Shown: positions 1-7,305, counted from the stretch's first letter. The stretch: 15,325 nucleotides of DNA from Hyphomonadaceae bacterium UBA2389 (GCA_002343395.1 DDSN01000101.1:2099-17423), one strand, 5' to 3'. Numbers and translations are program-made. The notes: generated by a model not told the origin, from the sequence alone.

Positions 1-384
1 GGCGCCTTCTCGGGCAAGGACCCCACGAAAGTCGATCGCTCCGCGGCTTATGCGTGCCGCTACTTGGCGAAGAACGTGGTCGCGGCGGGACTTGCCCAGC
101 GCTGCACCATCCAGATCAGCTACGCTATCGGGGTGGCTGCCCCGACGAGCTTCTACGTCGATCTCCATGGCGCGGATACGATCGATCCCGCGAAGCTTGA
201 AAAGGCGCTGCCGGAACTCATGAACGGCTGCACGCCGCGCGCCATCCGCACGCATCTGAAGCTCAACCGCCCGATTTATGCGCGCACGGCGGCGTACGGG
301 CATTTCGGCCGCACGCCGGACAATGAAGGCGGCTTCAGCTGGGAACGCACCGATCTGGTGCAGGAGTTGAAGCGGCTGGCGTAA
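1..384 (+). CDS. metK: S-adenosylmethionine synthetase, C-terminal part (5' truncated by window edge)
   Basis: MetK makes S-adenosylmethionine from methionine and ATP in the cytoplasm. The frame is open from base 1 and gives 127 residues before TAA at 382-384. It begins with the family signature GAFSGKDPTKVDRSAAY, the glycine-rich loop with Lys and Asp that binds ATP and methionine. The usual C-terminal domain follows, including the stretches CTIQISYAIG and DNEGGFSWERTDL. The first in-frame Met-like codon (TTG at 64) is an internal Leu, not a start, because the signature lies upstream of it. The N-terminal two thirds lie outside the window. The gene converges on the minus-strand membrane protein that ends at 425, leaving only 40 bases between them and no obvious terminator hairpin. 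Identity is very secure from the signature. Confidence 0.96.
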   Translation, partial: GAFSGKDPTKVDRSAAYACRYLAKNVVAAGLAQRCTIQISYAIGVAAPTSFYVDLHGADTIDPAKLEKALPELMNGCTPRAIRTHLKLNRPIYARTAAYGHFGRTPDNEGGFSWERTDLVQELKRLA

Positions 385-424
385 GCTTGTGCGACTTGCG
401 ATCGTGGCGAAACGGTAGTTTCAA

Positions 425-850
425 TCAAGTCCGCGAAATCCAAGTGTCGTGCCGTCTGCTGAAGCTCATCCGATCAATTGCGTACGCGATGATCTCATAG
501 ACGATCTCGGCCGCCATAAACATGAGCGGAACGACCAAGGCAAAAACGCTCAGGGGTTGCGAGGTGTAGAAGGCAAAGAGCTGGTAGCCGCCGGTCAGAA
601 TGAGTCCGATCAGCCCCATGCGAAGAACCCGTAAGATAGAGTCGACCCCGAAGCCCTCGGGCCGGAGTCCAAACTCAATGATGGCCGCGCCAATGACGCC
701 AACCACCAATGCGGCGCCGTACGCTATCAGGTGCCAGCGCTGGAGCCCGCCGCCGCCGACGCTGTCGTGAAACGCTTGATAGAAATCCGCCTGCGGAAGC
801 AGAAATAGGCACGCTAGATACAGCGGAAGGACGATCAGTACTCGGATCAC
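425..850 (-). CDS. Four-helix integral membrane protein of unknown function
   Basis: I do not recognise a family. The frame stays open far upstream, but that upstream part is the antisense shadow of mdh. The likely start is GTG at 850-848, preceded by GGGGGAG four bases upstream, a strong ribosome binding site. This gives 141 residues. Hydrophobic segments lie at about residues 4-18, 39-60, 77-95 and 99-126, so four membrane helices are expected, with a short Arg-rich cytoplasmic-looking tail (SFSRRHDTW). The loop after the first helix carries a Gly run (VGGGG). The gene is divergent from mdh, with 120 bases between the start codons, and convergent with metK. It is probably an inner-membrane protein; no catalytic motif is visible. 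The coding call rests on the hydrophobic pattern plus the ribosome binding site. Confidence 0.75.
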   Translation of the reverse strand: MIRVLIVLPLYLACLFLLPQADFYQAFHDSVGGGGLQRWHLIAYGAALVVGVIGAAIIEFGLRPEGFGVDSILRVLRMGLIGLILTGGYQLFAFYTSQPLSVFALVVPLMFMAAEIVYEIIAYAIDRMSFSRRHDTWISRT

Positions 851-901
851 GGTAGGCTCCCCCGTAGCGCCGTGATGATACCAGACCGCGAGGCTACCGC
901 A

Positions 902-930
902 TTGCGAAAAGTCGAGGCTAGGTCTAAACC
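902..930 (+). promoter_or_regulatory. Weak candidate promoter for mdh
   Basis: TTGCGA at 902-907 and TAAACC at 925-930 are separated by 17 bases, about 40 bases ahead of the mdh start. The match to the sigma-70 consensus is only partial (4/6 and 3/6). It is the best candidate I see in the 120-base divergent region between the minus-strand membrane gene and mdh. Confidence 0.25.
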
Positions 931-970
931 CCGCGCCTTCTGAGTTCTCCCACCCTCCAGGAGCGCGCAC

Positions 971-1933
971 ATGGCCCGCAGCAAAATCGCCCTTATCGGT
1001 TCCGGCATGATCGGGGGCACGCTCGCCCACATCGCCGCGCGCGAGGAACTGGGCGATGTGATCCTGTTCGACGTGGTCGAAGGCGTGCCGCAGGGCAAGG
1101 GGCTCGACATCGCCGAAGCCAGCCCGGTGTTCGGCCGTGACAGCGCGCTGAAGGGCGCGAACGCTTACGCCGACATCGCCGGCGCGGATGTGTGCATCGT
1201 CACGGCCGGCGTGCCCCGCAAGCCGGGCATGAGCCGCGATGACCTGCTGAGCATCAATCTCAAGGTGATGAAGGCGGTGGGCGAGGGCATCGCGCAGCAC
1301 GCGCCGAATGCGTTCGTGATCGTCGTCACCAATCCGCTCGACGCCATGGTCTGGGCGTTCCGCCAATTCTCCAAGCTGCCGCACAACAAGGTCGTCGGCA
1401 TGGCGGGCGTGCTCGATAGCGCGCGCTTCCGCTGGTTCCTGGCTGAAGAGTTCAAGGTCAGCGTCGAGGACGTGACCGCCTTCGTCCTTGGCGGCCACGG
1501 CGATACGATGGTGCCGCTGGTGCGCTACTCGACCGTCGCCGGCATTCCGCTGCCCGACCTGGTGAAGATGGGTTGGACCAGCCAGGAAAAGCTCGATCAG
1601 ATCGTGCAGCGCACGCGCGACGGCGGCGCCGAGATCGTGAACCTGTTGAAGACGGGCTCGGCCTTCTACGCGCCGGCCGAGAGCGCGATGGTGATGGCGA
1701 AGTCCTATCTACGCGATAAGCGCCGGCTGCTGCCGTGCGCCGCGAACCTGAAAGGCGAGTATGGCTTGAACGACATTTATGTCGGCGTGCCGTGCATCAT
1801 CGGTGCCGGCGGCGTCGAGAAGGTGGTGGAGATCGCGCTCACGCCCGAAGAACGCGACATGTTCGATCACAGCGTGGGCGCCGTGAAGGGCCTGGTCGAA
1901 GCGTGCAAGGGGATTGATCCGGGGGTGGGGTAA
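971..1933 (+). CDS. mdh: Malate dehydrogenase (NAD-dependent, LDH-like type)
   Basis: Mdh oxidises malate to oxaloacetate with NAD in the TCA cycle. The protein has 320 residues, the usual length for the lactate dehydrogenase-like malate dehydrogenases of alphaproteobacteria. The N-terminal Rossmann fold shows the dinucleotide loop G10-S-G-M-I-G15-G and the acidic residue D34 that reads the NAD ribose. Substrate arginines are R83 and R89 in GVPRKPGMSRDD, with N121 in VTNPLD, R152 in DSARFRWF and the catalytic H176 in GGHGDTMVP. The Arg at position 83, rather than Gln, fits malate rather than lactate. AGGAG at 959-963 lies seven bases before ATG 971. In many alphaproteobacteria sucC follows directly; here sucC is about 7.3 kb downstream, behind accessory genes. 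Confidence 0.97.
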   Translation: MARSKIALIGSGMIGGTLAHIAAREELGDVILFDVVEGVPQGKGLDIAEASPVFGRDSALKGANAYADIAGADVCIVTAGVPRKPGMSRDDLLSINLKVMKAVGEGIAQHAPNAFVIVVTNPLDAMVWAFRQFSKLPHNKVVGMAGVLDSARFRWFLAEEFKVSVEDVTAFVLGGHGDTMVPLVRYSTVAGIPLPDLVKMGWTSQEKLDQIVQRTRDGGAEIVNLLKTGSAFYAPAESAMVMAKSYLRDKRRLLPCAANLKGEYGLNDIYVGVPCIIGAGGVEKVVEIALTPEERDMFDHSVGAVKGLVEACKGIDPGVG

Positions 1934-1991
1934 GGGACCCAGCGCTCGACCGGCAAAGTCGGGATCGTTTTCGCCTACAAGATATGGTACT

Positions 1992-2017
1992 GGAAACAAA
2001 AAATCACGATTTGTTCC
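1992..2017. terminator. AT-rich hairpin downstream of mdh
   Basis: GGAA(A)CAAA at 1992-2000 pairs with TTTGTTCC at 2010-2017: an 8-bp stem with one bulged A and a 9-base loop. It lies about 60 bases after the mdh stop, in the 220-base gap between mdh and the minus-strand DUF3800 gene. No T-run follows on either strand, so it is a weak intrinsic terminator at best. The rest of this gap (1934-2153) is AT-richer than the core genes and shows no convincing gene. Confidence 0.3.
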
Positions 2018-2153
2018 GGTTGACTCTGCTTTGTTAGTTGATTCTCGACGAATCGAATCGTATGATTGTTGAGGCAGGCAAGCGCCGGAAAAAACCCGAG
2101 TGGGCCTTGGCCCGCAGCATCCTAGGCGGTGTGATCAGGGTCCGGGGGCCTGC

Positions 2154-2990
2154 TTACTTTTTCGTCCAACTTTCAAAGAACGCTCTCTGTTCCGCTGATA
2201 GCGGCGACTTGGACAATTTCGGCATGGGCACGACCCCAAAGTCCAGCGCTATCCCGTCCGGCCCCCTCAATACGCGCTTTCGCAAAGCATCTGCATAACT
2301 CGTTTCGTAGTTTCCAAACCCATCTGGCTCGACGGCCAGGTGGATTGCACTGGTTACCACATCCGCGATCTGCAGGCCTGCGCGACTGCCGTGATCTTGA
2401 GCTTCGATGCGCTCGGGGTCGATAACATCCCAGTCGATGACACCCCTCGAGGATATCACTTCGCGACCTTCTTTGATGAGCGTCATGTACTCTCTGAACT
2501 CATCGTATTGCATTCCTCCCCGGCGTGAGAAGACAATGCGCGCGGTGCAATTGTCATGACCTTGCCTGACAGCTTGGCGCTTACAAATAGTCGAAGCCCG
2601 TTCCAGTACATACCGCGTGACGTAGCTGTAGAGCTGGTTCTTTCGCTTGAACACGTCGAACCGATCTGAAGGCAAGTCTTGAAGCGTCCGCTTGTTCGAG
2701 AGTGCCGCGATTATGCCAATGTGCTTTCCCGCGAGCACCTGACACGCAAAGCGCCTTTGATTGTGATTCATATCCTGAAAGTGGATCGAGCGCTTCTGCG
2801 CCTTTTGCGGCGACAACCCAGCACGAATTTCATCGCGCCAAGCCACCATCTTGGAATCGTTCTCGGCACTAACGATGCAAGCGCCGATCGTGAGCCAGTG
2901 GGAAGCACCGCCTTGTTGTCGCGGCTGCTTGAACTTGGTCAGGCCGTCATCACCCGCCTCGTCAATGTAGATGTTGTACCGGTGAGCCAC
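2154..2990 (-). CDS. DUF3800 domain-containing protein
   Basis: This is a DUF3800 family protein, thought to have an RNase H-like fold with acidic active-site residues; its exact role is not established. The N-terminal hallmark NIYIDEAGDDG sits at residues 6-16 (D10, E11, D14), and the C-terminal hallmark GLQIADVVTSAI lies in the last third. I chose GTG at 2990, giving 278 residues, because family members start a few residues before the YIDEAGD motif and GGA lies six bases upstream. A TTG at 3026 would add 12 residues. Base composition is lower in G+C than the flanks (29 of 60 at 2461-2520), which suggests transfer. The gene lies on the same strand as the MazEF-like pair, starting 71 bases after the mazF-like stop. 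DUF3800 genes often occur in defence or mobile regions, so a nuclease or conflict role is inference. Confidence 0.88.
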   Translation of the reverse strand: MAHRYNIYIDEAGDDGLTKFKQPRQQGGASHWLTIGACIVSAENDSKMVAWRDEIRAGLSPQKAQKRSIHFQDMNHNQRRFACQVLAGKHIGIIAALSNKRTLQDLPSDRFDVFKRKNQLYSYVTRYVLERASTICKRQAVRQGHDNCTARIVFSRRGGMQYDEFREYMTLIKEGREVISSRGVIDWDVIDPERIEAQDHGSRAGLQIADVVTSAIHLAVEPDGFGNYETSYADALRKRVLRGPDGIALDFGVVPMPKLSKSPLSAEQRAFFESWTKK

Positions 2991-3061
2991 TCGCGTTCCA
3001 CTCTCGGCGAAGCGCGTGCGCCTCAAGTCGATTCAGTCCCGATTCGTTCCGCGGTCAAGCC

Positions 3062-3409
3062 TCACTCCCCATACATCTCCCCCAACCGCCCCAGCACCAC
3101 CTTCGCCTCCGCCGCACTGAGCGCGCCCACGCGCTTCGCTAGCCGCGCTTTGTCTACCGCGTGCATTTGATCGAGCGCGACATCGCCTGCAACGCGCGCA
3201 ACTTTCACCGGCACGCGCGTCGGCCAGGCACGCCGCACCGAAGTCAGCGGCGCGACGATCACGGTGCGCAGCGCCGCGTTCATCTCATCCGGCGAAATAA
3301 CCACGCCCGGTCGTGTCTTGCCGATCTCGGCGCCCAGCACGGGATCGAGTCGCACGAGATAAACCTCGAAGCGTTTCGGCGCCGGCGCTGGCTTAGGCGC
3401 CTTCGGCAT
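3062..3409 (-). CDS. MazF/PemK-family mRNA interferase toxin
   Basis: The product is a 115-residue toxin of the PemK/MazF family, which cleaves mRNA at short sequence motifs. Visible family landmarks are FEVYLVRLDPVLGAEIGKTRPGVV (residues 14-37, with conserved R33), the APLTS strand with T56, and GDVALDQMHAVDKARL near residues 75-90. The start ATG at 3409 lies inside the antitoxin gene, a 17-base overlap typical of translationally coupled pairs. A longer reading frame reaches 3493 but would run through the antitoxin. The N-terminus has an unusual Pro/Lys/Ala-rich lead of about 12 residues before the fold begins. The toxin's RNA target cannot be read from the sequence. The family call is secure because the antitoxin is also recognisable. 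Confidence 0.9.
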   Translation of the reverse strand: MPKAPKPAPAPKRFEVYLVRLDPVLGAEIGKTRPGVVISPDEMNAALRTVIVAPLTSVRRAWPTRVPVKVARVAGDVALDQMHAVDKARLAKRVGALSAAEAKVVLGRLGEMYGE

Positions 3410-3635
3410 CGAGCGGCGCCCCGAGCCAATCGCGCTCGTCGTCTGACAACACCTCAGCGGGGCAGGCGGCGAACGCGCCCGCCCAACCGGCACGGGACGC
3501 GCCGACCGGCGTCAGCACCACGCGGCCGCCCTCGACTGTGAGCTCAGCGGTGTCCTTGAACTCACACTGCTCCAGCACCGCCTTTGGCAGGCGGACGCCA
3601 CGCGAATTGCCGACAGGGACGATGGAGACCTTCAT
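3393..3635 (-). CDS. MazE-type AbrB/SpoVT-fold antitoxin
   Basis: This 80-residue antitoxin precedes and overlaps the MazF-like toxin. Residues 1-47 form the swapped-hairpin AbrB DNA-binding domain (VSIVPVGNSRGVRLPKAVLEQ, then ELTVEGGRVVLTP). Residues 48-80 are an acidic, probably disordered tail (LSDDERDWL) of the kind that threads into the toxin and blocks it. Antitoxins of this type usually repress their own operon as a complex with toxin. A perfect 11-bp palindrome just upstream is a candidate operator. No Shine-Dalgarno sequence is visible before ATG 3635, so a leaderless or near-leaderless transcript is possible. ATG 3635 is preferred because MKVSIVPVGNSRG is the natural family N-terminus. 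Confidence 0.92.
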   Translation of the reverse strand: MKVSIVPVGNSRGVRLPKAVLEQCEFKDTAELTVEGGRVVLTPVGASRAGWAGAFAACPAEVLSDDERDWLGAPLDAEGA

Positions 3636-3645
3636 GGAGATGTGC

Positions 3646-3656
3646 TTACAATGTAA
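3646..3656. promoter_or_regulatory. Palindromic operator candidate for the mazEF-like operon
   Basis: TTACAATGTAA is a perfect 11-bp palindrome, 10 bases upstream of the antitoxin start. On the minus strand it overlaps the spacer and -10 region of a weak promoter candidate: TTGAAC at 3671-3666 and TAAGCA at 3648-3643, 17 bases apart. That would place the transcript start almost on the ATG. AbrB-fold antitoxins bind short palindromes at such positions; the assignment is inferred. Confidence 0.4.
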
Positions 3657-3731
3657 TCATGAGCGGTTCAAGCCGCCCCGCATCCAAACGCCCGTCCCGC
3701 GGCCACTAGCGGGCCAAAGGAGGTGCGAACC

Positions 3732-3980
3732 ATGAAAGCGCGTTGGATCGTCTTGGGCGTGGCCGGCTTTGCCGTCTTGGCCAGCTGGGCCGCCGCCGCC
3801 ATTGCTTATGTCTTCTTTGAGCCAAGCCTTGCGCTTTGGACGGGCCTGGTCACCGCCGCCGCGCTCAGCCTCGAAGCCTTCTTCTGGGTGGGCGCCGGCG
3901 TTTTGGGCTGGTCATTTCTCGCCGGGCGGCGCGAAATGCTGTCGCGCCTGAAACGGCGCTTCTTCGGTGGGCGAGGCTGA
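3732..3980 (+). CDS. Small membrane protein, first gene of the ECF sigma operon
   Basis: The protein has 82 residues and I do not recognise a family. Start ATG 3732 is fixed by a near-perfect ribosome binding site, AAAGGAGGTG at 3716-3725. A GTG at 3723 lies inside that site and is not a real start. Two hydrophobic helices are expected at about residues 6-28 and 36-62, followed by a basic tail (RREMLSRLKRRFF), so both ends are probably cytoplasmic. It has no enzyme motif. The next gene starts one base after its stop, so the two are almost surely co-transcribed with the sigma factor downstream. A role in sensing or controlling the sigma factor is inference from this layout. Confidence 0.8.
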   Translation: MKARWIVLGVAGFAVLASWAAAAIAYVFFEPSLALWTGLVTAAALSLEAFFWVGAGVLGWSFLAGRREMLSRLKRRFFGGRG

Positions 3981-3981
3981 C

Positions 3982-4362
3982 ATGAACAACCTGACCATCA
4001 TGGTTTTCATCTTTGCCGCCGTCGCATTTGGCATGATCGGCCAAGGCTGGGTGTCGCTGCTTGAGCATCAGCGCCGCCGGCAGACATTGGACGTGATCAA
4101 GGCCGCGCTGCAGGCGGGCAGGGAGCCGCCGCCCGAACTCTACGCGCTTCTGAAGAAGGACAGCGCTCCCCGCGCGCCTTGGGGCGAGGCCTTTGTGTTC
4201 GGCGTGCTGGCTGTGGGGTTCCTCCTTGCGTTCGCGCTGCTGGAGGACGAGCGCAAAATGGCGTTTCTTGTGATCGGCGCGACAATGGCGCTGACGTCCG
4301 TTGGCAGCGTTCTGTTCGCGCTTCTGAGGCCCGGAAGGTCGCGCAACGATGAGCGACCATGA
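3982..4362 (+). CDS. DUF6249-like small membrane protein
   Basis: This 126-residue protein has an N-terminal hydrophobic helix (about residues 5-22), a soluble middle with a basic segment and a Pro-rich stretch (HQRRRQTLDVIKAALQAG, then REPPPELYALL), and two C-terminal helices (about residues 68-86 and 93-113). The layout and the middle sequence resemble the DUF6249-type proteins often encoded just before ECF sigma factors; this family call is from memory and tentative. ATG 3982 follows the previous stop by one base, with GAGG six bases upstream. A GTG at 3967 would overlap the previous gene. The 3' end overlaps the sigma gene by 14 bases, indicating translational coupling. Confidence 0.8.
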   Translation: MNNLTIMVFIFAAVAFGMIGQGWVSLLEHQRRRQTLDVIKAALQAGREPPPELYALLKKDSAPRAPWGEAFVFGVLAVGFLLAFALLEDERKMAFLVIGATMALTSVGSVLFALLRPGRSRNDERP

Positions 4363-4879
4363 CGAAGCGCGCCTCATCGCCGCCGCCCGTGCTGGCGATG
4401 GCGGCGCCTTCGCCGAACTGGTCGCTCGCCATCAACAAGCGCTGCGTGGCTTCTTGCGGCGCTACGTTGGCCATTGGGGCGATGCCGACGATCTCGCGCA
4501 GGAGGCGTTTGTGACGGCATGGGCGCGCCTTGATCGCTTCGAGGGCCGGTCGAGCTTTCGCACCTGGGCATGCGGCATAGCTTATCGCATCGCCCGCGCC
4601 GCCAAGCGCTCGCATGAACGCGCCCAAATGCGCGACGCTGAGTGGCTTGATGCGCAACCTAACGATGATCAAGCGCCGCTCGAAGATCGTATCGCTTTGG
4701 CCGGTGCGATGAAGGCTCTGCCACAGGACCAACGCGCGGCCCTCGCGCTTTGCTTGGGAGAAGGTTTCTCTCACGCCGAAGCCGCCGAAATCTTGCGCTT
4801 GCCGCTGGGTACAGTGAAGTCGCATGTCAATCGTGGCCGCGAGCGGTTGCTGAACGTCTTGAAGGTGCGCGATGAGTGA
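4349..4879 (+). CDS. ECF-type RNA polymerase sigma factor
   Basis: The 176-residue product is an extracytoplasmic-function sigma factor, which directs RNA polymerase to a small stress or envelope regulon. Region 2 covers about residues 8-88, with the core-binding DADDLAQEAF at 45-54 and the promoter-melting FRTWACGIAYRIA at 70-82. Region 4 covers about 121-170, with the helix-turn-helix SHAEAAEILRLPLGTVKSHV. There is no region 3 or N-terminal extension, as expected for an ECF factor. The start overlaps the upstream membrane gene by 14 bases and the end overlaps the next gene by 8, so all are coupled in one operon. Control is probably by one of the membrane proteins in the operon. I did not find a convincing ECF-type promoter ahead of the operon. 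Confidence 0.93.
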   Translation: MSDHDEARLIAAARAGDGGAFAELVARHQQALRGFLRRYVGHWGDADDLAQEAFVTAWARLDRFEGRSSFRTWACGIAYRIARAAKRSHERAQMRDAEWLDAQPNDDQAPLEDRIALAGAMKALPQDQRAALALCLGEGFSHAEAAEILRLPLGTVKSHVNRGRERLLNVLKVRDE

Positions 4880-5153
4880 CGAAGCAAGGATGGCGAAAGC
4901 GATGGCGGCAGCCACGCCAAAGGCGCGCGACCAAGCTTTTGTCTTGGCTGTGCTTGAGCGCGCCGAGGCAGATCGCTTCCGACAACACAGCGCGCGCGCG
5001 GTGCTGCGGGGCGCGGGCTACGCGGCCGCGCTCGTTGGGCTTGTCGCACCCGTGCTGGCGCTCGCCTCGGCCGACGCCCTCATGGAAGGGCTGGCCGGCT
5101 CGGCTTGCCTGGCGGCGTTCGTGCTGTTCGTCCGCCGCGCCGTGCGCGCCTAA
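4872..5153 (+). CDS. Small membrane protein, candidate anti-sigma factor
   Basis: The 93-residue product starts at ATG 4872, eight bases inside the sigma gene. The N-terminal half is soluble and charged (KARDQAFVLAVLERAEADRFRQ, about residues 17-38). It resembles the short helical N-termini of small membrane proteins found after ECF sigma genes in related bacteria. Two hydrophobic helices follow at about residues 46-66 and 70-88, and the protein ends in a basic RRAVRA. It lacks the zinc anti-sigma motif (HxxxCxxC). Position, coupling and topology suggest that it holds the sigma factor at the membrane, but that is inference; it could instead be an accessory membrane protein. Confidence 0.78.
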   Translation: MSDEARMAKAMAAATPKARDQAFVLAVLERAEADRFRQHSARAVLRGAGYAAALVGLVAPVLALASADALMEGLAGSACLAAFVLFVRRAVRA

Positions 5154-5190
5154 TCTTGGCGAACAGCTTCAGACCCGCCACACTCCGGCG

Positions 5191-5745
5191 ATGACCATCG
5201 GCCCAACGCTCACCACCGCTCGCCTTATCCTCCGCCCGCCGCGCCACGAAGACTTCAATGGCTTCGCCGAAATGGGCGCCGAAGAGGAGACGATGCGCTT
5301 CATCGGCGGCCTTCAGGCGCGCGACGCCGCATGGCGCACAATGGCGACGCTGGCGGGGGCGTGGTCGCTGCTCGGCTATTCGATGTTCTCTGTGTTGAAG
5401 CGCGACACCGGCGAGTGGATCGGGCGCTTGGGGCCGTGGCGTCCCGGCGGGAAAGAAGGTTCATGGCCCGGCGATGAGGTCGGCTGGGGTTTGAAGCAGA
5501 GCGCGATGGGGCAGGGTTACGCGCAGGAAGGCGCGATCGCCGCCATCGATTGGGCGTTCGATCACCTCGGCTGGGATCACGTCATTCATTGCATCGACAA
5601 ACAAAACGCGCCGTCGATTGCGCTGGCGAAGCGTCTTGGGTCGACGCTGGAGCGCGAGGATCACCAATTGGCCGCGCCATTTGAGGCGCATCGAGTGGAC
5701 ATCTACGGTCAGTCGAAGGCGCAATGGAAGGCGCGGTTGCGCTGA
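5191..5745 (+). CDS. GNAT family N-acetyltransferase (RimJ/RimL-like)
   Basis: This GNAT-fold enzyme moves an acetyl group from acetyl-CoA to an amine; the substrate is unknown. The 184-residue product opens with the typical first strand TLTTARLILRPPRHEDF and has the acetyl-CoA pyrophosphate loop QGYAQEGA at residues 108-115. The closing NAPSIALAKRLGST segment is typical of the RimJ/RimL-like group. Start ATG 5191 fits the family N-terminus; an open frame further upstream is the shadow of the anti-sigma candidate. No strong ribosome binding site is visible before the start. It lies 37 bases after the sigma operon on the same strand and may be co-transcribed, but nothing links it to the sigma factor by function. 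Confidence 0.9.
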   Translation: MTIGPTLTTARLILRPPRHEDFNGFAEMGAEEETMRFIGGLQARDAAWRTMATLAGAWSLLGYSMFSVLKRDTGEWIGRLGPWRPGGKEGSWPGDEVGWGLKQSAMGQGYAQEGAIAAIDWAFDHLGWDHVIHCIDKQNAPSIALAKRLGSTLEREDHQLAAPFEAHRVDIYGQSKAQWKARLR

Positions 5746-5815
5746 TTCATCGCTTTCCGCTTGCAACGCCGACTTTTGGCGGCACGGTGCGCACACTTGC
5801 TTGGGGGATGACATA

Positions 5816-7258
5816 ATGCGGAAATTCGCTCTCGCGCTTACGGTGCTCGCGCTTGCGGGATCGGCGCATGCGCAACAAATCCAGCAGCAATCCGCGATCC
5901 TTCAGGCGGTGGCGCCCGTGCGCGATCTCTCCTACACCACGCCGATAACGATAGCCCAACAGCGCGCGGTCGAGCGTTTGCAGGCGTCGGCGCTCGCGGA
6001 CGATCGCGCGTATGCGCTGGTCGAAAGCCTCGTGACGGAAGTCGGCCCGCGTCTGGCGGCTTCGGAAGCGGAAGCGCGCGCACGCAACTGGGCCGTGGCG
6101 ATGTTGCGCGCCAACGGTTTTTCCAATGTGCGCGTCGAGCCGTTCACGATCCCATATTGGGATGCGTTGCGCGAAGAGGCGCGCATCGTCTCAACGCCTG
6201 GCGCGCAGCCCATGGTCGCCGCCGCCCTCGGCGGTTCGCCATCGACGCCGGCCGGCGGCCTGGAGGCGGAAGTGGTGCGCTTTCCCGACATCGCCGCGCT
6301 TGAAGCGGCGGACGATAGCGCGGTCGCTGGGCGCATCGTGTTCATTGATGAGCGCATGACGCGCACGCAAGACGGCTCAGGTTATGGCGTCGCCGTGCGC
6401 AAACGCGGGCGTTGCGCGCCGGTGGCGCAGGGCAAGGGCGCGCTTGGCTGCCTCATCCGCTCGGTCGGCACCGATCCGCATCGTTTCGCGCATCAGGGCG
6501 GTTCGTCGCGTCAAGCCGAGGGCGCGTCCCTGCCGGCGATGGCGATTTCGCCCGCCGATGCGGACGTGTTGGCGCGGCTTGTCGCGCGCGACGCGACGCG
6601 GGTTCGGATGACGATCGAGGCCGAGATGCGTGAGAACGCTCCATCCGGAAACGTCATCGCCGAGATCCCCGGGCGTGAGCGGCCGGAAGAGATCGTGCTG
6701 CTCGCCGCGCACCTGGATTCGTGGGACATGGGGCAGGGCGCTGTCGATGACGGCGCCGGCGTCGCAATCATCACGGCGGCGGCGCGTCTCATTCGTGAAC
6801 TCCCGCGTCGTCCGCGGCGCACCATTCGCATCTTGCTCGCGGGTTCGGAGGAAAACGGCGTGCATGGCGGCGCCGCTTACGGGCGCGCGCACGCGAACGA
6901 AAATCACATTGTCGCGCTTGAGAGCGATTTCGGCGCCGGGCGCGTTTGGCGGTTTGACACGCGCTTCGCCGACACCGCAATGCCGCACGCCCGCGCGTTT
7001 CAGCGCGCGCTCGCGCCGCTGGGCGTGGGTCCCGGCGACAACGAAGCCGGCGGCGGCGCCGACGTCGGCGCGCTCAGGCAAGCAGGCGTTCCGGTCGTTG
7101 ATCTCGCCCAGGACGGCTCTGACTATTTCGATCTGCATCACACGCCGAACGACACGATCAATATGATCGACCCCGCGGCGCTTCGGCAAAACGTGGCTGC
7201 GTGGGCGACCTTCGTCTATCTCGCGGCGGACAATGACTGGAGCTTCCGCGCCGAGTGA
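5816..7258 (+). CDS. Secreted M28 metallopeptidase, carboxypeptidase Q-like
   Basis: The product is a 480-residue exported zinc peptidase of family M28, closest in appearance to the carboxypeptidase Q group, which trims dipeptides or C-terminal residues. Residues 1-19 form a signal peptide (MRKFALALTVLALAGSAHA, cut before QQ). A PA-like insert lies around residues 130-265. The catalytic domain carries H299 (AHLDSWDMGQG), D311 in VDDGAG, the E345-E346 pair in SEENG, D371 in ALESDFG and H441/H442 in DLHHTPNDT, so the co-catalytic zinc set looks complete. Start ATG 5816 is supported by GGGGGA at 5804-5809 and by the signal peptide; the frame open from 5618 is the acetyltransferase shadow. It probably acts in the periplasm. 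A DUF6265 gene follows after 47 bases. Confidence 0.93.
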   Translation: MRKFALALTVLALAGSAHAQQIQQQSAILQAVAPVRDLSYTTPITIAQQRAVERLQASALADDRAYALVESLVTEVGPRLAASEAEARARNWAVAMLRANGFSNVRVEPFTIPYWDALREEARIVSTPGAQPMVAAALGGSPSTPAGGLEAEVVRFPDIAALEAADDSAVAGRIVFIDERMTRTQDGSGYGVAVRKRGRCAPVAQGKGALGCLIRSVGTDPHRFAHQGGSSRQAEGASLPAMAISPADADVLARLVARDATRVRMTIEAEMRENAPSGNVIAEIPGRERPEEIVLLAAHLDSWDMGQGAVDDGAGVAIITAAARLIRELPRRPRRTIRILLAGSEENGVHGGAAYGRAHANENHIVALESDFGAGRVWRFDTRFADTAMPHARAFQRALAPLGVGPGDNEAGGGADVGALRQAGVPVVDLAQDGSDYFDLHHTPNDTINMIDPAALRQNVAAWATFVYLAADNDWSFRAE

Positions 7259-7305
7259 AGCTGAAACCGCCTTGCCCACGGCGTCAGGGGTGTGGAGGAA
7301 CCGCC

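Noticed and set aside
971..1498. Long minus-strand open frame opposite mdh, continuous with the membrane gene at 425-850
   Set aside because: It is the antisense shadow of mdh. A GTG start with a strong ribosome binding site at 850 and the hydrophobic pattern define the real gene.
2038..2298. Plus-strand 86-codon open frame downstream of mdh
   Set aside because: TTG start without a ribosome binding site; most of it lies opposite the DUF3800 C-terminus.
2679..3170. Plus-strand open frame across the DUF3800 start and mazF-like end
   Set aside because: Its translation matches no family pattern and lies opposite two recognised genes.
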